Assembly (NCBI GenBank): GCA_002437905.1 | Contig: DJRT01000019.1 | Span: 1 to 24,267, forward strand | DNA from: Ruminococcaceae bacterium UBA6353 | Lineage (GTDB): Bacteria > Bacillota > Clostridia > Oscillospirales > Acutalibacteraceae | Length of the DNA stretch: 24,267 nt | Direction of reading: 5' to 3' | In this document: in pieces, positions 21,800 to 24,267 of the stretch | Layout: each line of letters starts with the position of its first letter | How positions within the stretch are numbered: the first letter of the stretch is position 1 | Made by a program: the position numbers and the translations under genes | Notes under the pieces: generated by a model | Seen by the model: only the letters and a program-made list of their open reading frames with translations | Database searches by the model: none | Told to the model about the DNA's origin: nothing

Positions 21800-21828
21800 A
21801 TTTTAGCACACGCGTGGACGCTTGTCAA
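21800..21828 (-). promoter_or_regulatory. Promoter of rplU-prp-rpmA
   Basis: On the minus strand a perfect TTGACA (21828-21823), a 17-bp spacer and TAAAAT (21805-21800) form a strong sigma-A promoter, fitting a ribosomal protein operon. Confidence 0.9.
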
Positions 21829-21909
21829 TGGGTTTTGCCGCATTTTTTGAAAAAAGGCCGCTGTATGAGCCCTTTCGCCGCCCGCAGGCGGCTTTTGGCG
21901 GGAAAATAG

Positions 21910-21938
21910 TTGCAATCCGCAGTACAGCGTGGTAAAAT
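21910..21938 (+). promoter_or_regulatory. Promoter of the beta-helix protein gene
   Basis: TTGCAA (21910-21915), a 17-bp spacer and TAAAAT (21933-21938) precede the start codon by 46 bp. A small GCCGCC/GGCGGC hairpin with TTTT (21877-21896) lies just upstream and may be a weak plus-strand terminator. Confidence 0.65.
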
Positions 21939-21984
21939 AAGTTCCGGTAAAAACCCACGAAACGACAGAAAAGAGGTATGCCCG

Positions 21985-22665
21985 ATGGGGGATCCCATTT
22001 ATAAAGACCTGACCGTAGATGCGCTGTACGATCTTTCGCACACGCTGGCGGCGCCGCTGCTGGCGGCCGCCACCTACCCGTGGGAGGTGCTGGACGAGCT
22101 GGGCGAATTCATCTGCGCGCTGGGCAGCAACCTGCCGGCAGAGGAATACGACCATCCCGCGCCCACGGTGTGGATACACAAAACCGCGCGGGTGTTCAAC
22201 TCGGCCTATATCGGCGAAAATGTGATCATCGGTGCCAACACCGAGGTGCGGCACTGCGCCTTTATCCGCGGCAATGCCCTGGTGGGCAGCGGCGCGGTGG
22301 TGGGCAATTCCACCGAGCTGAAGAATGTGATCCTGTTCGACAGCGTGCAGGTGCCGCACTACAATTATGTGGGCGATTCGGTGCTGGGGTACAAGGCGCA
22401 TATGGGCGCCGGCTCTATCACCTCCAATGTAAAAAGCGACAAGACCCCCGTTTCCGTGCGCATGGAGGAGGCCCGTCTGCTGACCGGCCGCAAGAAATTC
22501 GGCGCCATGCTGGGCGATCTGGTGGAGGTTGGCTGCGGCAGCGTGCTGAACCCCGGCACGGTGGTCGGGTGCTGCACCCGCATCTACCCGCTCTCCTGCG
22601 TGCGGGGCTTTGTGCCGTCTGACAGCATCTACAAAAAGCAGGGCGAAATCGCCATACAGGAATGA
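21985..22665 (+). CDS. Left-handed beta-helix acyltransferase-like protein (GlmU C-terminal-like)
   Basis: 226 aa. Contains hexapeptide-type turns over about 55-195, such as IHKTARVFNSAYIGENVIIGAN and the IRGNALVGSGAVVGNST run, typical of trimeric left-handed beta-helix proteins. It resembles the short UDP-GlcNAc-pyrophosphorylase-related proteins of Clostridia, which lack the N-terminal nucleotidyltransferase. The helical N-terminus (1-50) is separate. The likely role is an acyl or sugar-nucleotide transfer, but the substrate is unknown. The ATG at 21985 has AGAGG about 10 nt upstream. It is a single-gene unit with its own promoter and terminator. Confidence 0.78.
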   Translation: MGDPIYKDLTVDALYDLSHTLAAPLLAAATYPWEVLDELGEFICALGSNLPAEEYDHPAPTVWIHKTARVFNSAYIGENVIIGANTEVRHCAFIRGNALVGSGAVVGNSTELKNVILFDSVQVPHYNYVGDSVLGYKAHMGAGSITSNVKSDKTPVSVRMEEARLLTGRKKFGAMLGDLVEVGCGSVLNPGTVVGCCTRIYPLSCVRGFVPSDSIYKKQGEIAIQE

Positions 22666-22688
22666 CGCCCCGGCATATACAAGGAACA

Positions 22689-22737
22689 AACCGCCGCCCA
22701 CCCCCGAAATCCGGGGGTGGGCGGCGGTTATTTCTTT
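22689..22737. terminator. Bidirectional terminator between convergent genes
   Basis: An 18-bp perfect stem (22689-22706 with 22712-22729, loop AAATC) is followed on the plus strand by ATTTCTTTT. On the minus strand the tail (TGTTCCTTG) is weaker. It separates the beta-helix gene from yitT. Confidence 0.85.
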
Positions 22738-22747
22738 TCAGCACAGA

Positions 22748-23623
22748 TCACGGAGCCGGGTGGGGGTTCTGCCACCCAAAGCCCAGCACCTCATCGGTCT
22801 CCACCAGCATGAAAAACGCCTGCGGATCCAGGTCGAACACCAGCCGCTTGAGCGGCGCTACCTCATCCCGGCTGACCGCACACAGGATCAGCTTCTGCTC
22901 CCGGCCGGTATAGCCGCCGCTGGCATCCAGCAGCGTAACGCCGCGGTCGATCTGCTCAAAGATGGCCGCCGTGATCTCCGGCTGGCGGGCGGTGGAGATG
23001 AGCGCCATCTTGCCGCGGCGGCCGCCGTACACCACCCAATCGGTGACCAGGGAGCTGACAAAGGCAAACACCACCGCGTACATGGCGCTTTCCACCTGCC
23101 GGTACACCAGCGCCGATACCGCAATCACCACGCCGTCCACCAGCAGCATCAGCCGGCCGATGGGAATGTGCGGAAACCGCTGCTCCAGCAGCCGGGCAGC
23201 AATCTCCGTGCCGCCGGTGGTGGAGCCGCGGATAAGGATCAGCCCCAGGCCGAGGCCGCACAGCGCGCCGCCGAACAGGCACACCAGCAGCATCTCGCCG
23301 CGGTAAACCGGGATAAACGGCGCCAGCACATCCGTCAGCACCGAGGAAAGCAGCAGCCCGATCAGGGTGCGCACCAGAAAACGGCGGCCAAGCCGGCGCC
23401 AGCCGGCCAGCAGCAGCGGCACATTCAGCACAATGGTCATCACGCCGATCGGCAGCCCCCACAGATATTTGGCCAGGATTGCCAGGCCGGTAACGCCGCC
23501 GGGCGCGATATCGTTCGGGGAAGAAAAGGTGAGCACACTGACCGCATAGCACAGGCTGCCCAGGGTGATGAACAGCAGGTCATTGAGCCATTCCCGCACG
23601 GTGCGGGCAGAGGGCTTTTTCAT
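22748..23623 (-). CDS. YitT-family membrane protein (DUF2179)
   Basis: 291 aa. The first ~185 residues hold five or six hydrophobic segments with typical family strings: the PNDIAPGGVTGLAIL loop near residues 36-50 and RGSTTGGTEI near 134-143. The C-terminal ~85 residues form the cytoplasmic DUF2179 domain, ending in FFMLVETDEVLGFGW. Members are widespread in Firmicutes; the transported substrate or role is not established. The start overlaps the stop of mrnC (ATGA), so the two genes are translationally coupled. The ATG at 23623 has GGAGG 10 nt upstream. Confidence 0.9.
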   Translation of the reverse strand: MKKPSARTVREWLNDLLFITLGSLCYAVSVLTFSSPNDIAPGGVTGLAILAKYLWGLPIGVMTIVLNVPLLLAGWRRLGRRFLVRTLIGLLLSSVLTDVLAPFIPVYRGEMLLVCLFGGALCGLGLGLILIRGSTTGGTEIAARLLEQRFPHIPIGRLMLLVDGVVIAVSALVYRQVESAMYAVVFAFVSSLVTDWVVYGGRRGKMALISTARQPEITAAIFEQIDRGVTLLDASGGYTGREQKLILCAVSRDEVAPLKRLVFDLDPQAFFMLVETDEVLGFGWQNPHPAP

Positions 23624-24024
23624 GGGGTATCCGCCTCCGTTTCCTCCACACGATCCATACAATAGGCAAACAGCTCCTGCACCCGCTCCAGCGCCCCGGA
23701 AAGGTACAGGTAGCCAAACAGCGACTCCAGGCCCGTGGCCTGATGGTAGTCCGCCCCGGTGCGGGTGGAATGGGCATTGCGGCCGCGCCGGAACACTGCT
23801 GCCTCCTCCTCGGTCAGCAGCGGCTGCAGCCGCTGCACCGCGGCAGCCTGCGCCTCGGCACGCACAGCCTGCACCGCCAGGCGGTGCAGCTCCCCCACCG
23901 GCCGGTTGGCCTGCGTGAGCAGACGCTCCCGCACCAGTAGGCTGTACACGCCATCCCCCACAAATGCCAGCGCCAGCGGGGAAAGCGTATGCACATCCAC
24001 CTCTTTGGGATAAAAGCGTTCCAT
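23620..24024 (-). CDS. mrnC: Mini-ribonuclease III (23S rRNA maturation)
   Basis: 134 aa, normal length. Cuts the double-stranded ends of 23S rRNA precursor. It is a single RNase III catalytic domain without a dsRNA-binding domain. Visible motifs are LAFVGDGVYSLLVRERL (catalytic Asp), FRRGRNAHS, and GLESLFGYLYLSG (second acidic site, Glu). The ATG at 24024 has GGAGG 7 nt upstream. It lies between lepA and yitT on the minus strand. Confidence 0.95.
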   Translation of the reverse strand: MERFYPKEVDVHTLSPLALAFVGDGVYSLLVRERLLTQANRPVGELHRLAVQAVRAEAQAAAVQRLQPLLTEEEAAVFRRGRNAHSTRTGADYHQATGLESLFGYLYLSGALERVQELFAYCMDRVEETEADTP

Positions 24025-24100
24025 AGCATGTCCTCCAACAGGCCAGAATATGTACCGCCGGCCGGCGGCACAGACACCCCCCGGCCGGGGAGGCATCTTT

Positions 24101-24127
24101 CCGGCGGAAGATCCGCCGGTCTTTTTG
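24101..24127 (+). terminator. Hairpin with U-tract on the plus strand, antisense to mrnC/lepA
   Basis: An 8-bp stem CCGGCGGA/TCCGCCGG (24101-24108 with 24112-24119) is followed by TCTTTTTG on the plus strand only. The annotated genes here run on the minus strand, where the hairpin lacks a U-tract. It could block antisense transcription into lepA or be a structure between lepA and mrnC. Confidence 0.5.
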
Positions 24128-24267
24128 TTATTCGTCGTCCAGCTTCAGCACCGCCATGAACGCCTCCTGCGGCACCTCCACCGAACCGAGCTGGCGCATC
24201 CGCTTTTTGCCCTCTTTCTGCTTCTCCAGCAGCTTCTTCTTCCGGGTGATATCGCCGCCGTAGCACT
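24128..24267 (-). CDS. lepA: Elongation factor 4 (LepA), 3' end only
   Basis: Only the last 46 codons are in the window; the 5' part lies beyond the right edge. The translated end, CYGGDITRKKKLLEKQKEGK, then KRMRQLGSVEVPQEAFMAVL, is the near-invariant C-terminus of LepA, a translational GTPase acting on the ribosome. The stop is TAA at 24130-24128. It lies upstream of mrnC with a 103-bp gap. Confidence 0.95.
   Translation of the reverse strand, partial: CYGGDITRKKKLLEKQKEGKKRMRQLGSVEVPQEAFMAVLKLDDE

Overview
The window looks like chromosomal DNA of a GC-rich Clostridia member, most likely Oscillospiraceae/Ruminococcaceae (Gemmiger/Faecalibacterium/Subdoligranulum-like). This is inferred from bL27 made with an N-terminal extension next to its Prp protease, a Met T-box, a TPP riboswitch in front of a ThiT-type transporter, Mini-RNase III, zinc-ribbon/kinase/PASTA architecture and an agr-type peptide system. 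No tRNA, rRNA, CRISPR array, transposase or phage gene was seen. Most promoters noted have 17-bp spacers and sigma-A-like hexamers.

Layout. 1-3351: stacked hairpins, two terminators, then metQ, metI and metN on the minus strand behind a Met-specific T-box with a consensus promoter. 3359-7099: a minus-strand sugar-catabolism operon (sugar isomerase, Gfo/Idh/MocA oxidoreductase, PHP phosphoesterase) with a divergent AraC-type regulator. 7133-8378: rplM-rpsI behind a probable L13 leader, closed by two terminators, one a 56-bp perfect palindrome. 8388-9532: a second AraC-type regulator with an odd Cys-rich tail. 9541-13368: an operon of a DnaD-like protein, a DnaI/DnaC-like helicase loader and a membrane-anchored PASTA pseudokinase. 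13418-14540: TPP riboswitch and thiT. 14554-16020: a cytosolic GH37 (trehalase-like) gene with its own promoter.

16098-19236 is the most unusual part: a complete agr-like quorum-sensing locus split over both strands. The response regulator (agrA-like) and the histidine kinase (agrC-like) are on the plus strand. The peptidase gene (agrB-like) and a 38-codon pheromone precursor gene (agrD-like, 17190-17074) lie between them on the minus strand. agrD overlaps the end of agrB out of frame by 89 bp, and its predicted ring nucleophile appears to be Thr, not Cys or Ser. A terminator-like hairpin just upstream of agrC abuts the -35 box of the agrBD promoter.

19263-24267: housekeeping genes, namely rplU-prp-rpmA and obgE (minus), a left-handed beta-helix protein (plus), yitT and mrnC (minus), and the 3' end of lepA (minus), cut by the window edge.

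Together these are amino-acid and vitamin uptake genes under RNA control, ribosome and replication functions, a sugar-acid/polyol type operon, and one cell-density signalling module. Functions are read from motifs and protein family memory only; no database search was possible.
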